Program-made: the position numbers and the translations under genes
NCBI GenBank assembly: GCA_019802505.1
Contig: JAFMOC010000172.1
Coordinates: 411,001 to 475,000, forward strand
DNA: 64,000 nt
Direction: 5' to 3'
DNA from: Corydoras sp. C115
Taxonomy: Eukaryota > Chordata > Actinopteri > Siluriformes > Callichthyidae
The notes under the pieces: model-generated
Told to the model about the DNA's origin: nothing
Seen by the model: only the letters and a program-made list of their open reading frames with translations
Database searches by the model: none
Shown: one piece after another, positions 11,566-26,705 of the stretch
How positions within the stretch are numbered: the first letter of the stretch is position 1
Layout of the letters: the number at the start of each line of letters is the position of its first letter

Positions 11566-13883
11566 ATATAATTATATAATGCATATAATTAAATAATTTT
11601 CAGTTTTTTAAATGTAAGGTGTGTGATTCCGTTCTCAGCGTATGACGAACTGATTAATAATTCTGTATTGATTAACACTAATAAGTGATAAAATATAAGT
11701 TTAAAAAAAAAAAAAACATCAAATGATTATTAATCTGTCGTTTGCATCGAGCGATGCTGAGTCCCCATCTGAACCAACATCTTTTGAACTCCGGGGAAGA
11801 TTTTTCCAGGGTTCTTCCCTAGTTTTTTTCTCTTCTGTTCTCATTCTTTTAGCAATATAACCAACAAAACCACCCCATTTCGCTAATTAATCACATTTTT
11901 TAAAACCTCGTTTACTCACGGAGGTGCTGCGTTTCATTCAGGTGCTTGATTTGCTGTTGCAAACGTTCCCAGCACACAGAAAAAAGGCCTTCGAACGGAT
12001 GATTTAACCCACTCGCAGGCACAGTTTTTACCTGACTGTGCTGTTTTGCTTACAGTTTGTATAAATAACTGATGTTCTTTGGTTGCAACCACCTGATTTT
12101 TCAGTTCATTTGAAGTTAAACAGCACTCTCTTGCTCAGCCGTGGAACTCTGGTGCCCGGGCTGTTTGCCCTTCAGCTGTGTGTTTCCACAGATCACAGCT
12201 TTGTTTATGAAATCCATTTATTTAATTTAATTTTATTTAATTTTATTTTATTCAGTCTAATCATCCGGAATGGCAGGAAACCCAACCAACACAGTGCGTA
12301 AATTAAGGACTCTTTCAAGAAGCCATTAAAAAGGTGCTTAAGAAAGGACTTTCCTGTCATCGTAGACCGGGAATGTTTAATTTATGGAGTTTGGCATGTT
12401 CTCTATCGGTCTCTCTGAGCTTGCATTAAGTTTCTCGTGCGTCTGATGAGTTCAGAACGAGGTGACCCGCTAATGTTTGGCTAGTGCGGTGTAATTATAC
12501 GACTATACATTCGATCAGTCAACGTATTGTTTGGTTATTGTGTCTTTCATCTGTGTGTGTGTGACGTTTTACTCCATATCACAAATAAAAAAAACAAAAC
12601 AAACGTGAAGATAATTATTTAATGTCACTTAAAGCGGCGACCAACACGTGCTCGCCGATTAAACTCGTTGCCACTGCCGCCATCTACAGGTGACACGCGG
12701 AGCTGCAGGTCACCTCGACGCCTGTGGTGCCTTCTTTCCGACAAACTTTGCGGTGAAAACGAGGTCGTAAACAATCATTCAGGTGTCGATTATTAATGTT
12801 TAGGGTCTTTTTAGTGTTCATAAAGACGGGCAGATCCTTCTGGAGGTCAAAACCCACTCGATATGGCTGAAAGGCACATACAGAAAAAGCCAGAGCGTGG
12901 CAGTGCGAGTGGGTGTGTGTGTGTGTGTAGATGTGTGTGTGTGGGTGTGTAGGAGAGAAGGGCAGGCAGAATGTGATCGTTGAGTGTTTGTGCAGAACCC
13001 TGGTAATGAGTAAACAGATTAAACTGATAAAGTTTAGTATCCTCTTTCAACTCAAGTGAAAGTGCAATAGAAATGTCATTTGTATAACCGCCGGGTGTAA
13101 AAAATAACTCCCCGCATTGTTGTTTTGCTCGGAGGTTAGGCAAATCTCAGGCAAATGCCGCGTTTCTTCTTTATTCGGACCCTTCATTTGAACTTAGGAT
13201 TGTGGTTTATTAAAAAATGAAAATGGCCTCCTTTGCATACGTATCAGATTGGGGGCCGAGCGACGCTTTAGGGCCTCATTGGGCCTCATTGTGCGCACGG
13301 TTATGGGGAGAGTTTTGAGGAAGAGATGGTAATTATGGAAGGACAATAAAATATCATATATTACACCCGGGCTCGGCGGCGTTTCTGTTGCTTATTTGCA
13401 TTTAAACAGTAGAGGAGCGCAGGATCGGTTATTTGCTGTGGGCCGATTATTTATGCACAAATGACTTCTGAACCTGAAATCAGTTTAATGGAATAACGAG
13501 GTTTCATGTCGAAACGAGGCCCGAAAGTGGAGCGCATCCCGGCATTAAGATCGGGACTCGTTCAGAAATGAAATAATTAAGACGACGTGCTGCACCCACC
13601 ACGAGGGTTAATTGGACCCATCAGGGATCAATTGGATCCCAAACCTTCTTTCGGGGGTTAATGGAATAACTACGTCACGTTTTCTGAAATGCATCACCCT
13701 CCACATGTCACCCCGACCTGCCTCCTTGTCAGTATTTGCTGACTTCAGGAGGATGCAGACTGGGAGGAGGAGGATAAGGCCATATAAGAACTCCTACCTG
13801 AGGTTCCCCAACCAGGTTCCTCAACGCAGGGTGGAACAGCACCTGCTTTACGAGCGTAATAATTAAAATTGCCTAAAATATAA
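11566..13883. other. Unique non-coding DNA, possible conserved elements
   Basis: No gene recognised. A (TG)n-rich stretch lies at 12,914-12,950. 13,150-13,520 contains octamer-type motifs (CTTTGCATAC, TTATTTGCATTT) and homeobox-like cores, a composition seen in vertebrate enhancers. Confidence 0.35.
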
Positions 13884-14202
13884 TATTCATTCATTCATTA
13901 TCTCCCGCTTTATCCTCTATTAGGGTCGCGGTGGGGTTCCCCATGCCCATCCAGGGGAGAACGTCTCGGGCGCTGGGCAGATACACCCAGGACAGTGCGC
14001 CGATCCATCGCTGGGCACACACTCACTCACACAGACACACTCTATATGGGGCAATTTGGAGAACTCAATTGACTTGATCCATGTTTTTGGACTGTGGGAG
14101 GAAACCGGAGAACCCGGAGGAAACCCACGCGGACACGGGGAGAACGTGGAAACTCCACCCAGATGGGGATTCGAAGAGGAGAACATGCTAAACCACTAAG
14201 CC
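13884..14202 (-). mobile_element. V-SINE-like copy, head shortened
   Basis: Antisense with a 16-bp flanking repeat CCTAAAATATAATATT. Confidence 0.92.
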
Positions 14203-14309
14203 CTAAAATATAATATTGTTTGTTGAATTTGATCATTTTTCATGTTAAAATAAGTGAGTGCTCCTTTAATTTTTCACAAAGTAGAAAACTTTCACACTCA
14301 TCCGGCAAA

Positions 14310-14715
14310 AATGTTAGCTCATGTAGTTGTAGTTCTCAACTTACAGACTGTAGTCCATCCGTCCATCTTCATACTTTGCTTTCTAATGATCAGGTGGATA
14401 ATCTTCAGTACTGCGGTGACACTAACGTGGTGGTGGCGGTGGTGTGTTAGTGGATCAGACACAGCAGTGCTGCTGGGGTTTGAACCCTGTATCCATTCAC
14501 TGTACGCTCTCTTACACCCCTCCACCTCACTGCTCCACCTTGTGGATGTAGAGTCAGAGACCGTAGGTTGCTCTGGCTGAGCAGTTTGTTGATGTTGGAT
14601 GTTGGTGGAGGGACACGGTTCACAAACTCCATCAGCACTGCTGGGTCTGATCCACTTGAGCCAGCACACCCACACTAACACACCACCACCACCACCAGGT
14701 CAGTGTCACCCCTCT
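14310..14715. mobile_element. MITE-like element with long inverted repeats
   Basis: GGTGACACTAACGTGGTGG ... GGTGTGTTAGTGGATCAGAC at 14,415-14,470 is matched in inverted orientation by GTCTGATCCACTTG ... CACTAACACACCACC at 14,640-14,709. Closely resembles a widespread fish non-autonomous DNA transposon family; no transposase frame. Confidence 0.65.
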
Positions 14716-15575
14716 TTATTTTAGCAGTTCCCATTTAAAGTCGCTTCAGCAAATCATTATCCTCCATCTCACCCCGTCCCGAGCATCCACCTCCGTCATG
14801 CCAACCACCTGCATCCGTAATCCTCCTCTCTGGCCCTCCTCTCCTCCGGTGTGGCTTCGAAACGTCGTGGACTCATTCAGTCCCAGCAGTTCGGGGTTCA
14901 GTGATCTATGCTCAAGTGTTTCAAAGGGCTGAGGCTCGAATCATCAATCATCAAGTTTACAGTGGAACGTATGCAGGAGAACGTTTTCCCTCCAGCAGTG
15001 GCCTTGTTTATGGTATGGATTAACGGAAAACCTGCTCTTAAACCCCATGAGCTCGCTCAGGTATTTTGGACCCGATCCAAGTCGTATGCTCAATGTTTTA
15101 GAGAGAACCTTCTGCAGATTTGTGAGATGTAGCCAGTGCAGGTTCCATAACACCGTTCTGAACACGTTCTCCTCTTGTCCGAACCGTAGCTGCTCTGAGG
15201 TAGGAACCATGCTGTAATTCATTCAGTCTTCCTGTCAGGACGACGTCAGTGTGATCTAACTCTGAGATTGAAATTATGATGCGTCTTCTAAGCTTGGCAG
15301 TCTTATAAATCTGGAGGGCGCAGTCTTCTAAAGCTCATAATCTGCAGGATCTTCAACATAAACCATTTAATGAAACAGCAATTTAAAAAAAAAAAAAAAC
15401 ATTAACCCTCTGAGATTGTCTCTCTTGGAGATTGTTCAAATTTATGGCCAAAAAGGTGTGAATTGACTTTGTGCCCCGGGACACTGACACAGTCCCCAAA
15501 CTGTTCACACAGGGTTGGAATGCTTAGGGGTGTGTCCCAATACTTCACTCCATTTTTATGTCTATACTTTAATTT
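14716..15575. other. Non-coding DNA with MITE remnant
   Basis: No gene. 15,490-15,550 contains CCCCAAACTGTTCACAC and GTGTCCCAATACTT, typical of fish MITEs. A run near 15,387-15,401. Confidence 0.45.
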
Positions 15576-15577
15576 TG

Positions 15578-15609
<32 letters not shown>

Positions 15610-15641
15610 TTTTTTATATATATACAAATATATATATATAA

Positions 15642-15680
<39 letters not shown>
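15576..15680. repeat. (TA)n microsatellite
   Basis: Interrupted TA repeats directly abutting the SINE at 15,682. Confidence 0.95.
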
Positions 15681-17830
<2,150 letters not shown>

Positions 17831-18180
17831 TTCATTCATTCATTATCTCCCGCTTTATCCTCTATTAGGGTCGCAGTGGGGTTCCACATGCCCATCCAGG
17901 GGAGAACGTCTCGGGCGCTGGGCAGATACACCCAGGACAGGGCGCCAATCCATCGCTGGGACACTCACTCACTCACACAGACACACTCTATATGGGGCAA
18001 TTTTGAGAATTCAATTGACTTGATCCATGTTTTTGGACTGTGGGAGGAAACCGGAGAACCCGGAGGAAACCCACGCGGACACGGGGAGAACATGGAAACT
18101 CCACCCAGATGGGGATTCGAACCGGGAATTCCTAGCGCTGAGAGGAGAACATGCTAAACCACTAAGCCACCGTGCCGCCC
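17831..18180 (-). mobile_element. V-SINE-like copy
   Basis: Antisense, full length. Confidence 0.92.
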
Positions 18181-18184
18181 ACTG

Positions 18185-18235
18185 GTATAATAATAATAAT
18201 AATAATATTAATAATAATAATAATAATAATAATAG
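18185..18235. repeat. (TAA)n microsatellite
   Basis: TAA repeats between two oppositely oriented SINEs. Confidence 0.93.
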
Positions 18236-18236
18236 T

Positions 18237-18597
18237 GGCGGCCGGTGGCTTAGTGGTTTAGCATGTTCTCCTCTCAGCGCTAGGGATTCCCGGTTCGAAT
18301 CCCAATCTGGGTGGAGTTTCCATGTCCTCCCCGTGTCCGCGTGGGTTTCCTCCGGGTTCTCCAGGTTTCCTTCCACAGTCCAAAAACATGGATCAAGTCA
18401 ATTGAATTCTCCAAATTGCCCCATATAGAGTGTGTCTGTGTGAGTGAGTGAGTGTGTGCCCAGCGATGGATTGGCGCCCTGTCCTGGGTGTATCTGCCCA
18501 GCGCCCGAAACGTTCTCCCCTGGATGGGCATGGGGAACCCCCCCCCCCCCCCCCCGCGCGACCCTAATAGAGGATAAAGTGGAAGATAATGGATGGA
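18237..18597 (+). mobile_element. V-SINE-like copy
   Basis: Sense, with an extended C tract (about 18,538-18,556). Confidence 0.9.
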
Positions 18598-18905
18598 TTA
18601 TTATACCATCACATCTGTAATGGTCTCATTCCTATTTTAATGCAGAGAATCTTTTAGAAGCCCAAAAGATGGAGGTGTAGCCTGCTGTCCAACCGAATTT
18701 GGTGATGTACAGCAGTTTTGACAGTGCTGTAACCTCTAAAGTGATTTGACCAGAGGACATTTTATGTTAGACGTAAAACCTGACGGTCAGCTGATGGATG
18801 ACTGATGGATGGAACTGTACAGAGCTTTGCACTCGGCACATACCTGAATGTCAATTAGAAGTTCAATTTCTGCCAATTGAGAGGGTATCAAAGGAGACTG
18901 CCATC

Positions 18906-18961
<56 letters not shown>

Positions 18962-19092
18962 CGGTAGAGAGCGAGCGAGAGATTAAGCTTCTGTGACCCC
19001 GACATGAACTGGGGGAGACACATCACCCCACAGCAGGTGCAGCCAACAAAACAGACCTCTTCAGTAGCACATTGAGTCTGTGTCTATATACG

Positions 19093-19161
<69 letters not shown>

Positions 19162-19466
19162 CCATTGGAGGCAATAGTTTGAATCCATTACCCTCGAGGT
19201 CCCTCCTCGACGTTCTTACAATTACCTGTATAGAAGAACAGGTGCGTCTCTGCTCTCTCAGGTTGATGGTGGGGGGGGGGGGGGTTCTGTGTTAAAAGGT
19301 TCCTCATGAAAGAGAGGATTTCATTTAGAGCGAGCGGAACCCTCCCGTGTCTGTGTCCTTTATTTATAGGGGGTTTTAATTGTAGATGAAGAGCTAAAGT
19401 ACGTTTGAAATGGAACGTTTAGTTAAAACTGGACTGAGCGTCACGATTGGGTTCCAGCGGAACGAA

Positions 19467-19504
<38 letters not shown>

Positions 19505-20221
19505 ATACACACCCATATGCACACACACACACACACGTAATTCACATCCATATATTTACCATGGCGTAGTTGAATACTCGATTCTGATTGGATGATGATG
19601 CTTTGTTATTGTTACTAATAAATAACAGACTTCTGACCCAAACACATCGATTTTATTCCAATAAAAGTCTTTTTTTTGTGTCAGATTATTAATTTCTTAT
19701 TAGGATGCTCATTAGGATAAAATCCCCTCTTCAGACTCACATGACGTGCTGGAGCCTATCCCAGCATGAAATATAGGGTACCGCTCTAGACAGGTCATAC
19801 GTCTCCCACCTGAAGCAGGGTTTGCGTCTTTATCGATCGGGTGAGTTAACCAGAGATCTCAAAGGAAGCCCTAGCACACATGGGGAGAACATGCAAACTA
19901 CACAGACAGGAAACCAAACCCTGGGACCTTCATGTTGTGAGGGAGAGGTGGTGTTTACCGCACCACCGTGTGATGTAGTCTCAATATTTCTACATGAAAC
20001 ACTTTTCAGTTCTAGATTTTAACCGAGGTCGGGTTCTTTGTGGGTTCTGGATCATCTGCTGCAGGTCAGCTTGTTCTTCTTTCTGCAAGACTTGGGTCAC
20101 ATAAGTTTGCAAATCCTACACACTGATCTATTCTGAGGAAGGACCGGAGTTTAGAACCGATAGTGTGATCAGAGGGGGATCTTAGCCAATCGGTCTAGCC
20201 AATCAGATTTCAGGACTGGAA
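18598..20221. other. Non-coding DNA, microsatellites and an old V-SINE remnant
   Basis: TG/GA run 18,911-18,961; TG run 19,096-19,158; G run near 19,270; CA runs 19,469-19,500 and 19,520-19,536. 19,745-19,975 is a diverged antisense V-SINE (GGAGCCTATCCCAGC, GGGGAGAACATGCAAACT, GCACCACCGTG). Confidence 0.5.
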
Positions 20222-20922
20222 GTCCATCCATCCAGCCATTATCTTCCGCTTTATCCTCTATTAGGGTCGCAGTGGGGGGGGGGTTCCCCATCCAGGGGAG
20301 AACGTTTCAGGTGCTGGGCAGATAGACTCAGGACAGGACGGCAATCTATCGCTGGGCACACACTCACTCACACAGACACACTCTATATGGGGCAATTTGG
20401 AGAACTAGGGCGGCACGGTGTCTTAGTGGTTTAGCATGTTCTCCTCTCAGCGCTAGGGATTCCCGGTTCGAATCCCCATCTGGGTGGAGTTTCCATGTTC
20501 TCCCCGTGTCTGCGTGGGTTTCCTCCGGGTTCTCCGGTTTTCTCCCACAGTCCAAAAACATGGATCAAGTCAATTGAGTTCTCAAAATTGCCCCATATAG
20601 AGTGTGTCTGTGTGAGTGAGTGTGTGCCCAGCGATGGATTGGCGCCCTGTCCTGGGTCTATCTGCCCAGCGCCCGAGATGTTCTCCCCTGGATGGGCATG
20701 GGGAACCCCCCCCGCGACCCTAATAGAGGATAAAGCGGAAGATAATGAATGAATGAATGAATTTGGAGAACTCAATTGACTTGATCCATGTTTTTGGACT
20801 GTGGGAGGAAACCGGAGAACCCAGAGGAAACCCACGTGGACACGGGGAGAACATGGAAACCGAACCGGGAATACCTAACACTGAGAGGAGAACATGCTAA
20901 ACCACTAAGCCACCGTGCCACC
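20222..20922 (-). mobile_element. V-SINE-like copy split by a second SINE
   Basis: Antisense element in two parts (20,222-20,407 and 20,761-20,922), flanked by the 13-bp repeat CAGGACTGGAAGT. Confidence 0.88.
20408..20760 (+). mobile_element. V-SINE nested in the antisense copy
   Basis: Sense, full length. The host sequence AATTTGGAGAACT is duplicated at both sides, so this insertion is the younger one. Confidence 0.88.
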
Positions 20923-21045
20923 CAGGACTGGAAGTACCCCGTGTTTAATGTTTGTATTGTGTTTTAATTTGCACCGCGGTAAAATGAAGTCACGCTGCAG
21001 TCTGCAGTGCAGCTCAGTCCCCAATGTACATGTGTGTATGAGGAC

Positions 21046-21084
<39 letters not shown>

Positions 21085-21792
21085 TGTGTGTGTGTGTGTG
21101 AGCGTCTCAGAGTCTTTCAGCTCCGTTACGCAGCTCGATCCCAAACAACGGCCCCATTGATCGCTCCTCTTCCGCCTCTAATCTCTCTGGATGCTGCCAA
21201 AAAGCAGAATTAGTTAAACTGCGGGACTTGTTGAGAGCAGCATGGAGGAGATTGAGAGAAAGATGGAGCAGGAGATGGAGTGACCCGATCGCCGCGGAGA
21301 AAAGCGGGCGAAAGAAACTGAACTCCGTCGGAAACAAAAAAAAACAAGAGGCGCACAATGACTGGTCTCCACGCACCACAAGTGGAGAGCAATTTGTTTC
21401 CTATAAAGGCTCCTGATTGTCCTGGGAGGTTTCCTTCCCACCACTCAGCTCCTCGCCCAAAAAAAAAAAAAAATAAAAAAAAAAAGTCTGAAACGAACCT
21501 GGAACCAGGAACCAGGAACCGGCTTGATTATGAGAACTGTCTGAATCTTACCAACATCAGAGCAATAACGTTCTCATGGTTCTTAGAACTGTTGGGGGGA
21601 AGAAAAAAAAAAGAAACCTGTCTTAGTGTATGTGCGTAACGTAAAAGATGGGAATGATGCCGGGGCCTATCCCTACCCTCAGAGACTGAAAGACGGGGGT
21701 AATACCCTGAGCAGACGGCCAGTCAATCTGATTCATTCACACATACATTTAAACATGGGGTAGTTATAAGAGGACTTGCGTTAATTTACTTC

Positions 21793-21850
<58 letters not shown>

Positions 21851-21941
21851 TTTAGATTTCCAGGCTAAGAGCCACCTTTCACTAGGTTGACTCTAAAACA
21901 AGAACCCCCCCAGCTGCTGTAGAACATGGTCCAGAGGGACA

Positions 21942-21976
<35 letters not shown>

Positions 21977-22214
21977 TGTATGGTGTGTAATTTAGGCCGA
22001 GCGTGCACCTGTGTGAGTGAGGATGAGAACGTGTTCGTCACCTCCGACCCTCTGTGAACGTTTCCCAAAACTGACTAACGAACCGCAATTATACAGCGAC
22101 TGAATAAAAACACGAAGCACTTTACTGATGTCCACAGTTTAGGCTGAGGACAATGTCTTAAGGCAGGGGTTCTCAACCCGGGACCCACATGTTCTCACGG
22201 AATACAAACCAAAC
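20923..22214. other. Non-coding DNA with microsatellites
   Basis: TG runs 21,047-21,100 and 21,797-21,849, CA run 21,943-21,974, A runs near 21,460-21,485. No gene recognised. Confidence 0.45.
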
Positions 22215-22565
22215 TCATTCATTCATTCATTATCTCCCGCTTTATCCTCTATTAGGGTCGCGGTGGGGTTCCCCATGCCCATCCAGGGGAGAACGTTTCG
22301 GGCGCTGGGCAGATACACCCAGGACAGGACGCCAATCTATCGCTCGGCACACACTCACTCACACAGACACACTCTATATGGGGCAATTTGGAGAACTCAA
22401 TTGACTTGATCCATGTTTTTGGACTGTGGGAGGAAACCGGAGAACCCGGAGGAAACCCACGCGGACACGGGGAGAACATGGAAACTCCACCCAGATAGGG
22501 ATTCGAACCGGGAATCCCTAGCGCTGAGAGGAGAACATGCTAAACCACTAAGCCACCGTGCCGCC
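22215..22565 (-). mobile_element. V-SINE-like copy
   Basis: Antisense, with the 13-bp flanking repeat TACAAACCAAACT. Confidence 0.94.
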
Positions 22566-22732
22566 TACAAACCAAACTAATTTATAAAAAAAAATAAAAT
22601 AATAAAAAAAACACATATTTCCATCATCACGAATTTAAAGAAAAGTGTAACCGGCAAAAGAATGGCGGTTACCATGGCAACAAGAATGCTGCGTGCTTCT
22701 GACCCATTTTTATTTTATTAATTTTTTTTTTT

Positions 22733-23047
22733 GGGGGGGGTTCCCCCATGCCCATCCAGGAGAGAACGTTTTGGGCGCTGGGCAGATACACCCAGGACAG
22801 GACGCCAATCTATCGCTGGGCACACACTCACACAGACACGCACACATACACACTCTATATGGGGCAATTTGGAGAACTCAATTGACTTGATCCATGTTTT
22901 TGGACTGTGGGAGGAAAGCGGAGAACCCGGAGGAAACCCACGCGGACACGGGGAGGACATGGAAACTCCACCCAGATGGGGATTCGAACCGGGAATCCCT
23001 AGCGCTGAGAGGAGAACATGCTAAACCACTAAACCACCGTGCCGCCC
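22733..23047 (-). mobile_element. V-SINE-like copy, tail truncated
   Basis: Antisense; the GAAT tail is missing and a T run plus G tract lies in its place. Confidence 0.88.
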
Positions 23048-23353
23048 CTCTATAAACACAATTCTATAAATGTAAAACAGATGAACCTTTTAAGAGTAAA
23101 CAGTTAAAAGACGTCATGTGATCCCACGAGTCTCATCTTTCTTCAATTTGAGCATGGAAAAAGAGATTCCGTGATTCCGTCATACTGACATGTTTCTGAC
23201 CTGTGCAGACACAGAGAGAACATGCAAAACTCCACTCGGTGAGGATCGTGTCCTCCACACTGTTTATACTGCGCAGCGTGGCAGCTGACTGTTCACCTAA
23301 CCCCAATTGCTCCCTGGGCGGTGTGTACAGGGCTGCCCACCGCTCCCTTCACT

Positions 23354-23410
<57 letters not shown>

Positions 23411-23510
23411 TTTCGCTGCATGGAATGTGTTAAATATGGAGGACACACTCCTCTGTGTGTAAGCACTGTAGCACTTTATCCTTAAATTAAAACCTAATGT
23501 AGAAGTTTAG
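23048..23510. other. Non-coding DNA, old repeat and TG run
   Basis: CCCCAATTGCTCCCTGGGCG and CTGCCCACCGCTCC (23,300-23,350) resemble an old fish interspersed repeat, followed by TG run 23,356-23,409. Confidence 0.5.
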
Positions 23511-23866
23511 GGCGGCACGGTGGCTTAGTGGTTTAGCATGTTCTCCTCTCAGCGCTAGGGATTCCTGGTTCGAATCCCCATCTGGGTGGAGTTTCCATGT
23601 CCTCCCCGTGTCCGCGTGGGTTTCCTCCGGGTTCTCCGGTTTCCTCCCACAGTCCAAAAACATGGATCAAGTCAATTGAGTTCTCCAAATTGCCCCATAT
23701 AGAGTGTGTCTGTGTGAGTGAGTGTGTGTCCAGCGATGGATTGGCGCCCTGTCCTGGGTGTATCTGCCCAGCGCTCGAGACGTTCTCCCCTGGATGGGCA
23801 TGGGGAACCCCCCCCTTCCCACGAACCTAATAGAGGATAAAGCGGGAGATAATGAATGAATGAATG
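23511..23866 (+). mobile_element. V-SINE-like copy
   Basis: Sense, with the flanking repeat TGTAGAAGTTTA. Confidence 0.93.
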
Positions 23867-23940
23867 TAGAAGTTTAATTAATCGTGTTAAAGCTCGTTAA
23901 ACTTTTTGTCTGGCTTAAATAACGATGCACTTCGTTACTG

Positions 23941-23977
<37 letters not shown>

Positions 23978-24489
23978 CGAACTCCTAAAGGTCAAGACTC
24001 AAGTGCCGAGGTCGAGGATCAATCTGCAGCCTTATGGGCCGATGAGATTAGACTTAAAACTGCGATTAGGGTTTAAACCGATCCAGTTTCTGCACGTTCA
24101 GCAGCTTTTATGCTCATGCAGCCACAGGGGGGAGAAAAATAAGGTTTAGGCACCAATAACACAATAAATGGCATTTATTAAAAGCTCCGGGTCGATTCGG
24201 TGACATTCGATACACAAGAGTCTGATCGTTTAGAAAAGGCTTGTAAAGCCCTGAAGGAGTGAGGTAACCGAAACCGCGGCGCCGCCTCGCATCCGCCCTC
24301 GGTCCGTTCCTCGCTTTCTCTCACTACATTCTCTTCTCGACGACTTTATTTACTTCAGATTGCCATTTTCCTTTTTTCATTTCATCCACACGACAGAATC
24401 AGGACTTCATTAGAACACTGAGCGCTGAGAGGTCTTCAGTATTCCATCACCGGCCCACCGGCTGAACCACCAGGTCCTGCACACTTACA
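23867..24489. other. Unique non-coding DNA
   Basis: A run at 23,943-23,975; otherwise no recognisable gene or repeat. Confidence 0.4.
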
Positions 24490-24849
24490 TATCCATCCAT
24501 TCATCCATCCATTATCTTCTGCTTTATCGTCTACGGTGGGGGGGGGGGGGTTCCCCATGCCCATCCAGGAGAGAACGTTTCGGGCGCTGGGCAGATACAC
24601 CCAGGACAGGGGGGCAATCTATCACTGGAAACACTCACTCACTCAGACACACACTCTATATGGGGCAATTTGGAGAAGTCAATTGACCTTGATCCATGTT
24701 TTTGGGACTGTGGGAGGAAACCGGAGAACCCGGAGGAAACTCACGCAGACACGGGGAGAACATGCAAACTCCACCCAGATTGGGATTCGAACTGGGAATC
24801 CCCAGTGCTGAGAGGAGAACATGTTAAACAGTAAGCCACCATTCCACCC
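24490..24849 (-). mobile_element. V-SINE-like copy
   Basis: Antisense, somewhat diverged (GTCTACGG in place of the usual GACCC region). Confidence 0.88.
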
Positions 24850-24875
24850 CACTTATTTATTTATTTATTTATTTA

Positions 24876-25236
24876 TTCATTCATTCATTCATTATCTTCC
24901 GCTTTATCCTATATTAGGGTCGCGGGGGGAGGGTTCCCCATTCCCATCCAGGGGAAAACGTTTCGGGCGCTGGGCAGATACACCCAGGACAGGGCGCCAA
25001 TCTATCACTGAACACACACACATTCAGAAACACAGACACACTCTATATGGGGCAATTTGGAGAAGTCAATTGACCTTGATCCATGTTTTTTGGACTGTGG
25101 GAGGAAACCGGAGAACCCGGAGGAGACCCCCGCGGACACGGGGAGAACGTGGAAACTCCACCCAGATTGGGATTCGAACCGGGAATCCCCAGTGCTGAGA
25201 GAGAACATGCCAAACCACTAAGCCACCGTGCCGCCC
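24876..25236 (-). mobile_element. V-SINE-like copy
   Basis: Antisense, flanked by ACTTATTTATTTATTT. Confidence 0.9.
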
Positions 25237-25316
25237 TACTTATTTATTTATTTATTAAAATGTATTTATTTCGTGTCTGTTTTTTTTTTTTAAAACCACA
25301 TTTTTTAAGGCTGTTC

Positions 25317-25724
25317 AGCCACCACCACCACCACCCTCCCACCACCACCACCCTCCCAACACCACCACCACCCTCCCAACACCACCACCACCCTCCCAAC
25401 ACCACCACCTACCCACCACCACCACCCTCCCAACACCACCACCACCACCCTCCCAACACCACCACCACCACCCTCCCAACACCACCACCTACCCACCACC
25501 ACCACCCTCCCAACACCACCACCTACCCACCACCACCACCCTCCCAACACCACCACCTACCCACCACCACCACCCTCCCAACACCACCACCTACCCACCA
25601 CCACCACCCTCCCAACACCACCACACCCCTCCCACCCCCTACCCACCTACCACCACCCCACCCTCCCAACACCACCACCTACCCACCACCACCACCCTCC
25701 CAAACCACCACCACCACCCTCGTG
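25317..25724. repeat. CCACCACCACCCTCCCAACA minisatellite
   Basis: About 18-30-bp degenerate units; the Pro/His/Thr-rich frame across it is not a gene. Confidence 0.93.
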
Positions 25725-25967
25725 TGTTGTCTACTTAAAGGGTCCAAAACGGTCTGAGGTTTTTACATCATGGCTTCGGTGCGGAAATAGAGAAAGGAAA
25801 TAAGCAAATTTGCATAATAGAGTTTCAGGTTGTATTTCTTTGACAGTGTTTTGTTTTTTTTAAAGTACTCCCGAGCCCATGTCAAAGTGTTGAACAAGGA
25901 TCTGGATGTACTTGCAAAGACTAAACCTGTGCTTGATATAGATGGTTTCACCTTAAACTAAACCTCA

Positions 25968-26275
25968 TCTCACCTCATTATCGTCTGCTTAATCCTCGAC
26001 TAGGGTCATGGGGGGGGGGGGTTCCCCATGTCCATCCAGGAGAGAACATTTTGGGTGCAGGGCAGATAGACCAAGGACAGTGCGCCAATGCATCACTGGG
26101 CACACACCAACTCACACAGACACACGCTGTATGCCTTTAAAGCAGCCAATTCACCTTGAATCCATGTTTCTGGACTGTGGGACATGGGGAGAACATGCAA
26201 ACTCCACCCAGATTGGGAGTCGAACCTGGATCCCCCGGTTCTGAGAGGTGAAGGTGCTCACTGCTACGCCCCGTC
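25968..26275 (-). mobile_element. Diverged V-SINE-like copy
   Basis: Antisense, many substitutions and a shortened core; clearly older than its neighbours. Confidence 0.8.
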
Positions 26276-26359
26276 ACGAGAACCGTTTCAGTTTTTTTTT
26301 TTGTTTTTTTTTATCTCTGTTCCAACTTTGTTTGTTGCAGCATCAATTTCTGACTTTAT

Positions 26360-26705
26360 TCATTCATTCATTATCTCCCGATTTATCCTCTAGTAGGGTC
26401 GCGGTGGGGTTCCCCATGCCCATCCAGGGGAGAACGTTTTGGGCGCTGGGCAGATAGACCCAGGACAGGGCGCCAATCCATCGCTGGGCACACACTCACT
26501 CACACAGACACACTCTATATGGGGCAATTTGGGGAATTCAATTGACTTGATCCATGTTTTTGGACTGTGGGAGGAAACCGGAGAACCCGGAGGAAACCCA
26601 CGCGGACACGGGGAGAACATGGAAACTCCACCCAGATGGGGATTCGAACCGGGAATCCCTAGCGCTGAGAGGAGAACGTGCTAAACCACTAAGCCACCGT
26701 GCCGC
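26360..26705 (-). mobile_element. V-SINE-like copy
   Basis: Antisense, with the flanking repeat CAATTTCTGACTTTA. Confidence 0.94.

Noticed and set aside
25083..25757. 224-codon Pro/His/Thr frame
   Set aside because: A SINE followed by a CCACC minisatellite; no start context or conservation.
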